Of a DNA stretch of 16,279 nt, positions 1 to 7,774 are shown piece after piece. The stretch's first letter is position 1. Each line of letters starts with the position of its first letter. This DNA comes from Chloroflexi bacterium RBG_16_64_43 (GTDB taxonomy: Bacteria > Chloroflexota > Anaerolineae > Anaerolineales > RBG-16-64-43). The position numbers and the translations under genes were made by a program. A model generated the notes under the pieces. The model was not told the DNA's origin. It was given only the letters and a program-made list of their open reading frames with translations, and ran no database searches. The DNA lies in the NCBI GenBank assembly GCA_001796965.1, contig MGOA01000078.1, positions 1 through 16,279 on the forward strand, in the 5' to 3' direction.

Positions 1-1
1 C

Positions 2-1072
2 CGAAAACACAAGCTGGAGACCTTCCGCCCGCGGCTGGCGACGCTCGCCTTCCAAAGCAAGCTGGGTTCGATGCTCGAAAAGAGCGAGCGCATCCACCTC
101 CTCACCCAGCGCCTCGCGCCGCTCGTTGGCCTTGGGCCCGGCGAGGAGGAAGCGGCACTGCGTGCGGCCTTCTTATGCAAGGCCGATCTGGCTACCCAAA
201 TGGTGGTTGAGATGACCTCGCTTCAAGGGGCCATGGGCCGCACCTACGCACTCGACTCGGGCGAGAGCCCGCAAGTGGCACAGGCCATATTCGAGCACTA
301 CCTGCCGCGCGGCGCGGAGGATGCGCTGCCTGCCTCACGCGCCGGGATGGTGGTTGGCCTGGCCGACCGGCTGGATTCGTTGGCGGGATTATTCGCTGTG
401 GGGCTTGCGCCGACGGGTACGCGCGATCCCTTTGCGCTGCGCCGCGCAGCTCTGGGCATTCTCCAAGTCCTGCTCGGCAAGAACTTGGCGCTCGATCTTC
501 GAGCGGCGGTGGACCTTGCGGCCGAAGTGCAGCCGGTGAAGGTAACCCTCGAAGTGAAGACCCAGATGCTCGAGTTCTTGGCCGGACGCTTGCGCGGAGT
601 GCTTGCGGATTTGGGCTATCGCTACGACATTGTGGAAGCCGTGCTAGGCGAGCGCGCTCACAGTCCGGCTCTCGCACGGCAGGCCGCCGACGAGCTGGCC
701 GCCTGGGTCGTGCGGCCGGAATGGCCGCAGGTGCTCGCCGCTTACGCTCGCTGCGTGCGCATCACGCGCGAGGTGAAGGAAACCTTCGCCGTGGATTCGG
801 GCCGCTTTGTACACCCGGCGGAAAGCGCATTGTGGCAGGCGCTGCAACCCATCGAGCAGCAGGTGATGGCATGGCAGGCGAAAGGCGAGCTCGGCGCGCA
901 TCGTTTCCTCTCGGCCTTCGTTCCGATCATCCCGGCTGTGTCCTCCTTCTTCGAAGATGTGCTGGTCATGGCCGAGGAGCGCATGCTGCGTGAGAACCGG
1001 CTGGGTCTGCTGCAACGCATCGCGCGCCTGCCGCAGGGCGTGATCGACCTCTCCAAACTCGAGGGCTTCTAG
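2..1072 (+). CDS. glyS: Glycyl-tRNA synthetase beta subunit, C-terminal part (5' end outside window)
   Basis: This is the C-terminal 356 residues of the glycyl-tRNA synthetase beta chain, which charges tRNA-Gly in the cytoplasm together with the alpha subunit. The reading frame is open from base 2, so the ATG at 71 is internal. The residues before it (FQSKLGSMLEKSERI) match the conserved GlyS core. Family landmarks in order are KADLATQMVVEMTSLQGAMG, then DPFALRRAALGILQVLL, then a DALR-type helical anticodon-binding region ending in FFEDVLVMAEE...RENRLGLLQRIA and a C-terminal DLSKLEGF. The stop is at 1070-1072. Because the front is cut, this could also be the tail of a fused GlyQS (alpha-beta) protein; the sequence here cannot separate the two. 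A 71-bp gap with its own promoter candidate separates it from the next gene. Confidence 0.95.
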   Translation, partial: RKHKLETFRPRLATLAFQSKLGSMLEKSERIHLLTQRLAPLVGLGPGEEEAALRAAFLCKADLATQMVVEMTSLQGAMGRTYALDSGESPQVAQAIFEHYLPRGAEDALPASRAGMVVGLADRLDSLAGLFAVGLAPTGTRDPFALRRAALGILQVLLGKNLALDLRAAVDLAAEVQPVKVTLEVKTQMLEFLAGRLRGVLADLGYRYDIVEAVLGERAHSPALARQAADELAAWVVRPEWPQVLAAYARCVRITREVKETFAVDSGRFVHPAESALWQALQPIEQQVMAWQAKGELGAHRFLSAFVPIIPAVSSFFEDVLVMAEERMLRENRLGLLQRIARLPQGVIDLSKLEGF

Positions 1073-1104
1073 CTTCGCACGCTGCGAGGAGCCTGGGTTG
1101 GCTG

Positions 1105-1113
1105 TGCTATACT
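1105..1113 (+). promoter_or_regulatory. Extended -10 promoter candidate for the TPR-cdaA-cdaR-der operon
   Basis: TGCTATACT matches the extended -10 pattern TGnTATAAT at 8 of 9 defined or free positions. It lies 30 bp before the ATG at 1144, in the only gap between glyS and the TPR gene. No convincing -35 box stands 16-18 bp upstream, which is common for extended -10 promoters. No comparable element is seen in the gaps before cdaA, cdaR or der, so this site may drive all four genes. Confidence 0.5.
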
Positions 1114-1143
1114 GTCTGCGACCCCTTCCTACGAGCGAAAAAC

Positions 1144-3480
1144 ATGCCCGGACGTCGCGAGGTATACGATCAGGCACTGCGCCAGGGCAACAGCGCGGCA
1201 TGGGACCAGAAGTGGGAGCATGCAATTGCGGCCTACCGCCGCGCGCTTGAGGAGTTCCCCGGCGATGCGGCTGCGCTCGAGCACCTTGGGCTGGCCTATG
1301 TGCAAAACGGCCAGCTCGATTTGGCTCTGACCGCCTACCAGCAGGCGGCCACGGCTGACCCCAGCAATCCTATCCCGCAAGAGAAGATGTCCGAAATCCT
1401 CGAGCGCAAGGGGCGCGCTCCCGAGGCGATACGCGGCTACATGGCGGCGGCCGAGTTGTATCTCGGTCGGCACGAGGGCGAAAAGGCCATGGACGACTGG
1501 CTGGCGGCGGCCCGCCTCGCGCCTGAAAACTTGCTGGCGCGCTCGCGACTGGCATTGGCCTTCGAACGCACGGGCCGCACGCTGCATGCCGTGACGGAAT
1601 ACTTGGCGCTGGCGGCCATCCTGCAGAAGAACAACCAGCGCGACAAAGCGATGCAAGCCGTCGATCAGGCGATCCGTCTGCAGCCGACCAACCAGCAAGT
1701 GGCGCGGGCACGCGCCGCCTTGCAGGCCGGAGAGGCACTAGCCGTGCCTCCACCCCTGCGCCTTCGCGGCACAGCGCCCCTGGTGCCTCCCAAGCCGGCC
1801 CCGGCCCCGGCACCGATTGGCGAACCCGCGCCCAAGCCCGAAGACGAACCTCCGGCGAACGCCTTCGAGGACGCTCAGATTCAAGCCCTGGCGATCCTGG
1901 CGAATCTAACTTTTGAGTCGACGCGTGAGCCAGTCGCGGCGCGCCGCGCCGGGCTGGAAGAATTCGACCGCGATGCGGCCGCCGAGGCGAGTGGGTCGCA
2001 CGACGAGGTGCTGGTGCAATTGGCCAAGGCGATCGACAGCTTCGCCCGGGGCAGCCAGCAGGAGGCCTGCGGCGCTCTGGAGCGTTCGATTCGCGCCGGG
2101 TGCGATTACCCGGCGGCCCATTTCATGCTTGGCGCGCTGCGCCTGGCATTGGGCGAACCCGCACGGGCGGTGCCTGCCCTCGAGCGCGCGGTCGACAGCC
2201 CCGAACTGGGCATGGGCGCGCACTACGGTTTGGGCTTCGCGCTGGGGCGCCTCAACCAGTCCTTCAAGGCCGTGGGCCATTATCTGGCCGCACTGCGCAT
2301 GGCCGATCTGCGCACCGTCGCCGCCGAGCAGCGTGATTCGCTGCAGCGCCAGTATGAAACCTTCTTCGAGGTGGATGAGAAGAGTCAGGATGCGGCCAAG
2401 TGGCAGGAAAGCTGCGAGCGCATCGAGTCCTTGATGAGCGGCGTCGATTGGGAAAGCCGGCTGCGCCTGGCGCGGGCGCAGCTCGACTCGCAATCCGACG
2501 GGCAAGGCGTGGTGCCGCTGGCCGCCATGCTCTCGCTCGGCCGGCCGCAGGCGCTCATCGAGGCGATGGCTCATGTGGAGACGGCCCTGCGCCGCGGGCT
2601 GATGCGCACCGCCATGGAAGAGGCCATGTTCGCCCTCGACCATGGACCCTCCTACCTGCCGCTCCATCAGCGCATCGCCGAAATCCAGTTGCGCGAGGGA
2701 ATGCAAGAGGCCGCCCTGCAAAAGCTCACCACCATCGCCCGCACCTATGTGGCGCGCGGTGAGAAGCCTCAGGCCGGGCGGGTGCTCGAACGCATCCTAC
2801 AGCTCAACCCGATGGACATCGAGGCGCGCCTGGAGCTGATCAAACTGCTCACGGCCCAGGGCGACCTGCGCGGCGCGCTGAGCCAATCGCTTGACCTCGG
2901 TGAAACCTATTCGCAATTGGCCGAACAGGAAGAAGCCCGCCAGTGCTACGAGACCGCTCTGCAGCTGGCCCGCGCGAATCGAGTGGATGCTTCTTGGCAG
3001 ATTCAATTGCTTTACCGCCTGGGAGATCTGCACCTGCAACGGCTGGACTGGCGATCGGCGCTGCTGTCATTCTCACAGTTGCATGAGCTTGATCCTTCCG
3101 ATGAACGCGCCTCGACCCAGGTGGTGGAACTCCTGCTCCGCTTGCGACGAACAAACGAGGCGCAGTCGATGCTCGATTCGATCGTGGCCGAGTGGAACAG
3201 CCAGGGCCGCGCCGATCAGGTGGTCACCTGGCTCGAGGAGATGGTGCGCCTGCGCGCCGAGACGCCCATGCTGCGTCAGAAACTGGCCGAGATCTACTTG
3301 CAGCGCGGGCGGGTGACCGAAGCCGTGGCTCAAATGGACGCCCTGGGCGAGATCCACCTGGATGCCGGGCACACTAAGGAGGCAATCGCCGTCGTGCGGG
3401 CGATCGTGGGCCTCAACCCGGCGGGGGTTGAAGAGTATCGTACCCTTCTCAAGAAACTCGAGGGCGCCGGTGGCGGCTAA
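1144..3480 (+). CDS. Large tetratricopeptide-repeat protein
   Basis: A 778-residue soluble protein made almost wholly of TPR-like helix pairs. There is no signal peptide or membrane segment, so it should be cytoplasmic and act as a protein-binding scaffold. A first TPR block spans about residues 15-195, with clear repeats such as AIAAYRRALEEFPGDAAALE and ALTAYQQAATADPSN. A proline/alanine-rich linker follows at about 200-240. A second, longer block spans about 285-765 and includes EARQCYETALQLAR and SFSQLHELDPSD. The ATG at 1144 begins right before the first repeat; no strong Shine-Dalgarno is visible. It lies 60 bp upstream of cdaA with no promoter between, so co-transcription with the c-di-AMP genes is likely. 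The partner and precise job cannot be read from the sequence. TPR proteins at such loci are often annotated only as hypothetical. Confidence 0.93.
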   Translation: MPGRREVYDQALRQGNSAAWDQKWEHAIAAYRRALEEFPGDAAALEHLGLAYVQNGQLDLALTAYQQAATADPSNPIPQEKMSEILERKGRAPEAIRGYMAAAELYLGRHEGEKAMDDWLAAARLAPENLLARSRLALAFERTGRTLHAVTEYLALAAILQKNNQRDKAMQAVDQAIRLQPTNQQVARARAALQAGEALAVPPPLRLRGTAPLVPPKPAPAPAPIGEPAPKPEDEPPANAFEDAQIQALAILANLTFESTREPVAARRAGLEEFDRDAAAEASGSHDEVLVQLAKAIDSFARGSQQEACGALERSIRAGCDYPAAHFMLGALRLALGEPARAVPALERAVDSPELGMGAHYGLGFALGRLNQSFKAVGHYLAALRMADLRTVAAEQRDSLQRQYETFFEVDEKSQDAAKWQESCERIESLMSGVDWESRLRLARAQLDSQSDGQGVVPLAAMLSLGRPQALIEAMAHVETALRRGLMRTAMEEAMFALDHGPSYLPLHQRIAEIQLREGMQEAALQKLTTIARTYVARGEKPQAGRVLERILQLNPMDIEARLELIKLLTAQGDLRGALSQSLDLGETYSQLAEQEEARQCYETALQLARANRVDASWQIQLLYRLGDLHLQRLDWRSALLSFSQLHELDPSDERASTQVVELLLRLRRTNEAQSMLDSIVAEWNSQGRADQVVTWLEEMVRLRAETPMLRQKLAEIYLQRGRVTEAVAQMDALGEIHLDAGHTKEAIAVVRAIVGLNPAGVEEYRTLLKKLEGAGGG

Positions 3481-3540
3481 TCGCAGCTGCGGGACCTCGC
3501 GACCCTCGCAACTCGCGCCTGTTGCCGCCTGCCAGGAATC

Positions 3541-4452
3541 ATGAGCGGGCTTTCGGGGAACTTCCTCTTCCTGGTCCAGCGGCTTGATTGGTTCAGCCTG
3601 ATCGACATCGGGCTGGTGACCCTGCTCTTCTTTGCCATCCTTTCCCAGTTCCGCGGCACCCAGGCGGCGGTTGTCCTGCGCGGCATTGCCATTTTGATCG
3701 TGATCGTGGCCGTGCTTTCGGGCATGACCCGTTTGCCAGCCTTCTCCTGGCTTCTGCGCACGGCCCTGCCGGCGCTGCTTATCGCGCTGCCGGTGGTCTT
3801 CGCCCCGGAAATCCGGCGCACGCTCGAACGGGTGGGGCGCGCCGGATGGCTGCGTCGGCAGCGCGCAGCCGGCGGCTTGCCGACGCGGGTTCGCGCGGTG
3901 GTGACGGCCGCTCAACGGCTGGCGGAGCGCCGCCATGGGGCGCTGATCGTACTCGAGCGAGACGCGCGTCTGGAAGACTTCGTCGAAACGGGTGTGCGCT
4001 TGCAGGCGGACCTGAGCGCTGAGCTGCTCTTGCAGATCTTCTATCCCAGTACGCCCTTGCATGATGGGGCGGTGATCATTCGTGACGACGTAGTGATGGC
4101 GGCCGGGTGCGTGGTGCCGTTATCCTCGGTAGGCAGCCTTTCGCCCTCGCCCGAACGCACGATGGGCTTGCGCCATCGTGCCGCACTCGGCATCAGCGAA
4201 GTCAGCGACTCGGTGGCAATCGTCGTCTCGGAGGAAACCGGAATCATTTCGATTGCCCACAACGGGCGCATGATCCGCCGCCTGGACGCGGCGCGTCTCT
4301 CCAATCTGCTCTCGGCCTTCATTCGCACTCCGAACGTGCGCTCGCCGGTGGAATGGCTGCGCGATCGGCTGGGCCTGCCGTCGCGCAGTCCGGCGCCCGC
4401 CCCCGATGCGGCGTTGCCGCCAAACGAAGGCGAAGGGCACGGGGTCGGTTGA
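3541..4452 (+). CDS. cdaA: Membrane-bound diadenylate cyclase CdaA
   Basis: It makes the second messenger c-di-AMP from two ATP and is anchored in the inner membrane. Of its 303 residues, the N-terminus carries three hydrophobic segments (about 17-33, 43-62 and 70-88), the standard CdaA layout. The DAC domain follows at about 115-255. The catalytic DGA motif is at 175-177 (PLHDGAVII). The RHR motif is at 211-213 in GLRHRAALGISE, with SEETG at 230-234. Most family members have GTRHR, so the residue before RHR is Leu instead of Thr here. The C-terminal 30 residues are Pro/Ala-rich and probably disordered. The ATG at 3541 follows AGGA (3534-3537). The stop overlaps the cdaR start (TGATG), indicating coupled translation of the cyclase and its regulator. 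Confidence 0.96.
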   Translation: MSGLSGNFLFLVQRLDWFSLIDIGLVTLLFFAILSQFRGTQAAVVLRGIAILIVIVAVLSGMTRLPAFSWLLRTALPALLIALPVVFAPEIRRTLERVGRAGWLRRQRAAGGLPTRVRAVVTAAQRLAERRHGALIVLERDARLEDFVETGVRLQADLSAELLLQIFYPSTPLHDGAVIIRDDVVMAAGCVVPLSSVGSLSPSPERTMGLRHRAALGISEVSDSVAIVVSEETGIISIAHNGRMIRRLDAARLSNLLSAFIRTPNVRSPVEWLRDRLGLPSRSPAPAPDAALPPNEGEGHGVG

Positions 4453-5684
4453 TGCGAGTCTTGCGTTGGTTCGCCGGAAACCTTGGTTCGCTGGCGTTGG
4501 CCATTCTCTTGGCGGTCACCGTGTGGGCGGTGGCCGTCACCAGTGGCGACCCGGATGAGGTGCGGACCTTGCCGGACTCGTTCGCGGTGGAGGTTGCGCA
4601 CTTGGACGAGAACCTGGTGGTGCGAGGCGCTTTGGGGCAATCGGCCACGCTCACCCTGCGTGCTCCCCAATCGCTGTGGGCGCAGATCTCCGCCGAACGC
4701 CTGCATGTGGTAGCAGATCTGACCGGCCTCGGCGCGGGCGAACATCGCGTGCCGTTGCGCCTGGAGACCGACCTGCACCCGGTGCGCCTGGAGGAGATTA
4801 CGCCGACGGCCATCGCGGTGGTGCTCGAGCCGCCCGCCAGCCAGACCCTCATGGTTCAAGTGCGTCTGACGGGGACGCCGGCCGCGGGGTTTGCCGCCAG
4901 TGCGCCGCGCTGGACTCCGCAGCAGGCCACGGTAGCCGGCAGTGAGAGCGAGGTGGCGCGCGTCACGGCTATTGTGGCCGACCTGAGCGTCGACGGTCTG
5001 CGCGCCGACGTGGACCGCGAGGTAGCTCTGACGGCCAAGGATGCCGCGGGCAAGACCATCGACAGCGTGAGCCTGACCCCGGCGACAGCCGAGGTCACCC
5101 TGGCCGTCGAGCAGCAAGGTGGATACCGCGACGTCGTGGTGAAGGCCGTCATCCGCGGCCAAGTCCGGAGCGGTTACCGGCTGACAGGCATCTCCGTCTT
5201 CCCGCCCCTCGTCACGCTCTTCTCTGCGGATCCGGCAGCCGTGGCGCGTCTGCCGGGCTACGTTGAGACCGAGGCCCTCGATATCTCCGGCGCGCAGGCG
5301 GACATCTCGGGATCGCTCACGCTCAGACTGCCGGGGGATGTGACGGCCGTCGGCGAACCGGTCATCTTTGTCCAGGTTGGGGTGGCTGCCATCGAAGATA
5401 GCGTGACGGTCACGCGTGACGTTCGCCCGCAAGGGCTGGCCCCCGGGCTGAGCGCACGCCTCTCGCCCGCCACGGTGGATGTCATCCTCTCCGGCCCGGT
5501 GCCGCTGCTCAAGGCCTTGCGCGCCTCCGACGTGGAAGTCTATGTGGACCTTTCGGACCTGACGCCCGGCAACTACCAACTCCAGGTTTCGTACCGCGTC
5601 TTGCTGGAGGGCGTCCAGGTGGAAGCCTTGTTGCCGGCGCAGATCGCGGTGACCATCTCCGCCGGCGCCTCTCCTGGATCGTAG
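4452..5684 (+). CDS. cdaR: YbbR-domain protein, CdaA regulator
   Basis: A 410-residue extracytoplasmic protein of the YbbR family. In Firmicutes, CdaR binds CdaA and modulates c-di-AMP synthesis; here that role is inferred from family and position. One N-terminal hydrophobic helix (about residues 11-30, SLALAILLAVTVWAVAV) anchors it. The rest is a chain of beta-rich YbbR repeats, roughly four of about 75-85 residues. Recurrent patterns such as PxxVxVxG/LxxxxVxVxVDLSxL are seen in ATLTLRAP...LHVVADLTGL, TVAGSESEVARV, LFSADPAAVARLPGYVET and VDVILSGPVPLLKAL...VYVDLSDL. The ATG at 4452 was chosen because it overlaps the cdaA stop and directly starts the membrane anchor. The frame stays open further upstream (from 4107), but that stretch lies inside cdaA. 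der follows 18 bp downstream. Confidence 0.92.
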   Translation: MRVLRWFAGNLGSLALAILLAVTVWAVAVTSGDPDEVRTLPDSFAVEVAHLDENLVVRGALGQSATLTLRAPQSLWAQISAERLHVVADLTGLGAGEHRVPLRLETDLHPVRLEEITPTAIAVVLEPPASQTLMVQVRLTGTPAAGFAASAPRWTPQQATVAGSESEVARVTAIVADLSVDGLRADVDREVALTAKDAAGKTIDSVSLTPATAEVTLAVEQQGGYRDVVVKAVIRGQVRSGYRLTGISVFPPLVTLFSADPAAVARLPGYVETEALDISGAQADISGSLTLRLPGDVTAVGEPVIFVQVGVAAIEDSVTVTRDVRPQGLAPGLSARLSPATVDVILSGPVPLLKALRASDVEVYVDLSDLTPGNYQLQVSYRVLLEGVQVEALLPAQIAVTISAGASPGS

Positions 5685-5702
5685 CCTCACAACCCTCTGC
5701 CC

Positions 5703-7079
5703 ATGGCGATACGCAAACCCGTCGTGGCCCTGGTGGGCCGCCCGAACGTCGGCAAGTCCACGCTCTTCAACCGGCTGATTGGCGAGCGCCGCGCCGTGGT
5801 CGACGAGGTGCCGGGCACCACGCGCGACCGCCTGGTTGCGGAAGGCGAGTGGAGCGGGAGGGTGTTCGACGTGGTGGACACCGGGGGCATCGACCCGAGC
5901 CACATGGGCGCGCCTGGCGCAACCCCGCTCTCCATCGGATCGGCGGATTTCATTCCCCAGATTCGGGCGCAAGCCGAAATGGCTATTCGAGATGCGGAGG
6001 TGGTGCTTTTCATCACCGATGGGCAAAGTGGAGTGAGCCCGGCGGATATGGAGATCGCCGACATTCTCCGCCGCCATCAGCACAAACAGGGCGATAGGCT
6101 GGAGCCGCCGGTGATCCTGGTGGTCAACAAGTGCGAGAGCGCCACCGTCCGCCAGAACGTGTTCGCTTTCTACGAACTGGGGATGGGCGAGCCGCAGGCC
6201 GTCTCGGGCCTGCACGGCACGGGCGTGGGCGACCTGCTGGACGTGCTGGTCGAAGCGCTGCCGGCCGTCGCCGAAGCGCAGGCGGATACGCGCATTCGGT
6301 TGGCCATCTTGGGCAAACCCAACGTGGGCAAGAGCAGCCTGCTCAACCGGCTGCTCGGCGAGGAACGCGTGATCGTCAGCCCCATCCCGGGTACGACTCG
6401 CGACGCCATCGACACCCAGTTCGAGTTTGGCGGCGTCCCGCTCACCCTGATCGATACCGCGGGGATCCGCCGGCGCGGGAAGATCGAACGCGGAGTCGAG
6501 CAATACAGCGTGTTGCGCACGCTCAAGGCCGTCGAATCGGCGGACGTCGCGCTGCTGATGCTGGACGCGACGCAAGGCGTGACGGCTCAGGATGCCCACA
6601 TCGCCGGCTACATTCTCGAAGCTCGGCGCAGCACGGTGCTGCTGGTCAACAAGTGGGATAGGGTGGAGAAAGACTCGCAAACCATGGAGATCTACACAGC
6701 CCAGGTGCGCCAGGCGCTGAATTTCATGGACTATGTTCCGGTGCTCTTCATTTCGGCGCTCACCGGGCAGCGGGTGGACCAGGTGTTGCCGCTCGCGCTG
6801 CGCGTGCAGGAGGAGCGCTTGGTGCGTATCCAGACGGCCGAACTCAACCGCATCGTCCGTGAAGCTCTGGAGCATCACGCCCCGCCGGCCCACGCCGGAC
6901 GCAAGCTCAAGTTCTTCTTTGCCTCGCAAGTGCGCGCCGACCCTCCAACTTTCTTGTTCCACGTGAACGAGCCGGCCCTGGTGCACTTCAGCTACCGGCG
7001 TTACATAGAAAACCAGTTGCGTGAGAGGTATGGTTTTCTGGGGACCCCGATCCAGCTTTCCTTCCGCGCCCGACGCTGA
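5703..7079 (+). CDS. der: Ribosome-assembly GTPase Der (EngA)
   Basis: Der is a double GTPase needed for maturation of the 50S ribosomal subunit. The 458 residues hold two G domains and a C-terminal KH-like domain. G domain 1 has GRPNVGKST (12-20), DEVPGTTRD (34-42), DTGG (59-62) and NKCE (142-145). G domain 2 has GKPNVGKSS (204-212), PIPGTTRD (227-234), DTAG (251-254) and NKWD (316-319). The KH-like domain starts near 398 (GRKLKFFFASQV). The first G4 motif is NKCE in place of NKxD, a variant I also recall from cyanobacterial Der. G domain 1 has slightly long loops at about 63-83 and 125-135. The ATG at 5703 immediately precedes the first P-loop region. It ends the putative TPR-cdaA-cdaR-der operon. 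Linking c-di-AMP with ribosome assembly is only positional. Confidence 0.97.
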   Translation: MAIRKPVVALVGRPNVGKSTLFNRLIGERRAVVDEVPGTTRDRLVAEGEWSGRVFDVVDTGGIDPSHMGAPGATPLSIGSADFIPQIRAQAEMAIRDAEVVLFITDGQSGVSPADMEIADILRRHQHKQGDRLEPPVILVVNKCESATVRQNVFAFYELGMGEPQAVSGLHGTGVGDLLDVLVEALPAVAEAQADTRIRLAILGKPNVGKSSLLNRLLGEERVIVSPIPGTTRDAIDTQFEFGGVPLTLIDTAGIRRRGKIERGVEQYSVLRTLKAVESADVALLMLDATQGVTAQDAHIAGYILEARRSTVLLVNKWDRVEKDSQTMEIYTAQVRQALNFMDYVPVLFISALTGQRVDQVLPLALRVQEERLVRIQTAELNRIVREALEHHAPPAHAGRKLKFFFASQVRADPPTFLFHVNEPALVHFSYRRYIENQLRERYGFLGTPIQLSFRARR

Positions 7080-7089
7080 AGCCGGAGTC

Positions 7090-7118
7090 TTGTCGCACGC
7101 CTTTTGAAGCCTTATAAT
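7090..7118 (+). promoter_or_regulatory. Sigma-70-type promoter for lepB and downstream genes
   Basis: The -35 TTGTCG (7090-7095) is followed by exactly 17 bp and a perfect TATAAT (7113-7118). Transcription would start near 7125, about 37 bp before the lepB start. It begins right after the der stop, so lepB and its followers form a separate transcription unit, unless der read-through also feeds them; no terminator is visible between. Confidence 0.7.
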
Positions 7119-7129
7119 CGCTAGGCACT

Positions 7130-7148
7130 CAGGCCAACTCGCGGCCTG
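7130..7148 (+). promoter_or_regulatory. Hairpin in the lepB leader
   Basis: CAGGCC (7130-7135) and GGCCTG (7143-7148) form a perfect 6-bp stem with a 7-nt loop. It sits just inside the predicted lepB transcript and only 3-4 nt before the AGGA ribosome binding site (7152-7155). There is no T-run, so it is not a normal terminator. A role in transcript stability or translation is possible but unproven. Confidence 0.35.
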
Positions 7149-7161
7149 TGCAGGATTGAGA

Positions 7162-7764
7162 TTGGACACACCGCCCCCAACGCCTTCTTCACCGGCCCAG
7201 TCTGCGGCCCGCCCTTCCGTGCGTGCCATCGCCTGGGAGTTCGTGCAGACGGTCTTGCTCACGCTGGCCATCTTCGCCATCGTCAACCTGACCACCGCGC
7301 GCGTGCGAGTCATCGGGCCGAGCATGCAACCCACCTTTCGCGGCGACGGCTCGGAGCTGATCATCGTCAGCCGCCTGTCGTACGTGTGGGACGCACCCCA
7401 GCGCGGCGACGTGGTCGTGCTGCGCATGCCAGCCTCGGGCCGCGAGGATTTGATCAAGCGTGTGGTGGGCTTGCCTGGCGAGAAGGTGCAAATCGTCGGC
7501 GGCCACGTGTGGGTCAATGGCGAACCGCTGGAGGAGTCTTACGCCGTTGGGCTAACCTCCTCCGATCAATCCTGGGAGCTCGCAGCGGACCAATTGTTTG
7601 TGCTCGGCGACAACCGGGCCTTCTCGCGCGACTCGCATTCCTTCGGCCCGATCTCGCTCGATGAGCTGGTCGGCCAGGCCTGGCTCATTTACTGGCCGCC
7701 GACCGAGTGGGGCTTGATCGATCAGCGCACTGCGGCGGCAAGCGCGGCACCGTCTTCGCCTTAG
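7162..7764 (+). CDS. lepB: Signal peptidase I
   Basis: Signal peptidase I cleaves signal peptides from exported proteins on the outer face of the cytoplasmic membrane. About 200 residues, with one N-terminal membrane anchor (about 24-43, AWEFVQTVLLTLAIFAIVNL). Box B GPSMQPT carries the nucleophile Ser54. Box D contains DLIKRVVGLPGE with the general base Lys99. Box E is GDNRAFSRDSHSFGP (149-163), with His where many homologues have Arg after DS. No ATG exists in the open frame upstream of the anchor. TTG at 7162 is preferred because AGGA lies 6 nt before it; TTG at 7156 touches that site and is less likely. A Pro/Ser-rich head and an Ala/Ser tail flank the core. deoC starts 10 bp downstream. 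Confidence 0.94.
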   Translation: MDTPPPTPSSPAQSAARPSVRAIAWEFVQTVLLTLAIFAIVNLTTARVRVIGPSMQPTFRGDGSELIIVSRLSYVWDAPQRGDVVVLRMPASGREDLIKRVVGLPGEKVQIVGGHVWVNGEPLEESYAVGLTSSDQSWELAADQLFVLGDNRAFSRDSHSFGPISLDELVGQAWLIYWPPTEWGLIDQRTAAASAAPSSP

Positions 7765-7774
7765 GCGGGCTTCT

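Noticed and set aside
4107..4451. Upstream extension of the cdaR frame
   Set aside because: It overlaps the cdaA catalytic domain in another frame. The ATG at 4452 starts directly before the membrane anchor and overlaps the cdaA stop.
6121..6140. NKCE in the first Der G domain as a defect
   Set aside because: Glu in place of Asp is a known tolerated variant in Der from other phyla as I recall, and all other G motifs are intact.
4041..7517. A minus-strand open frame of 1158 codons
   Set aside because: It is antisense to cdaA, cdaR, der and lepB, all with clear motifs. In GC-rich DNA such long shadows are expected. Its protein is His/Arg/Gln-rich with no recognisable domain.
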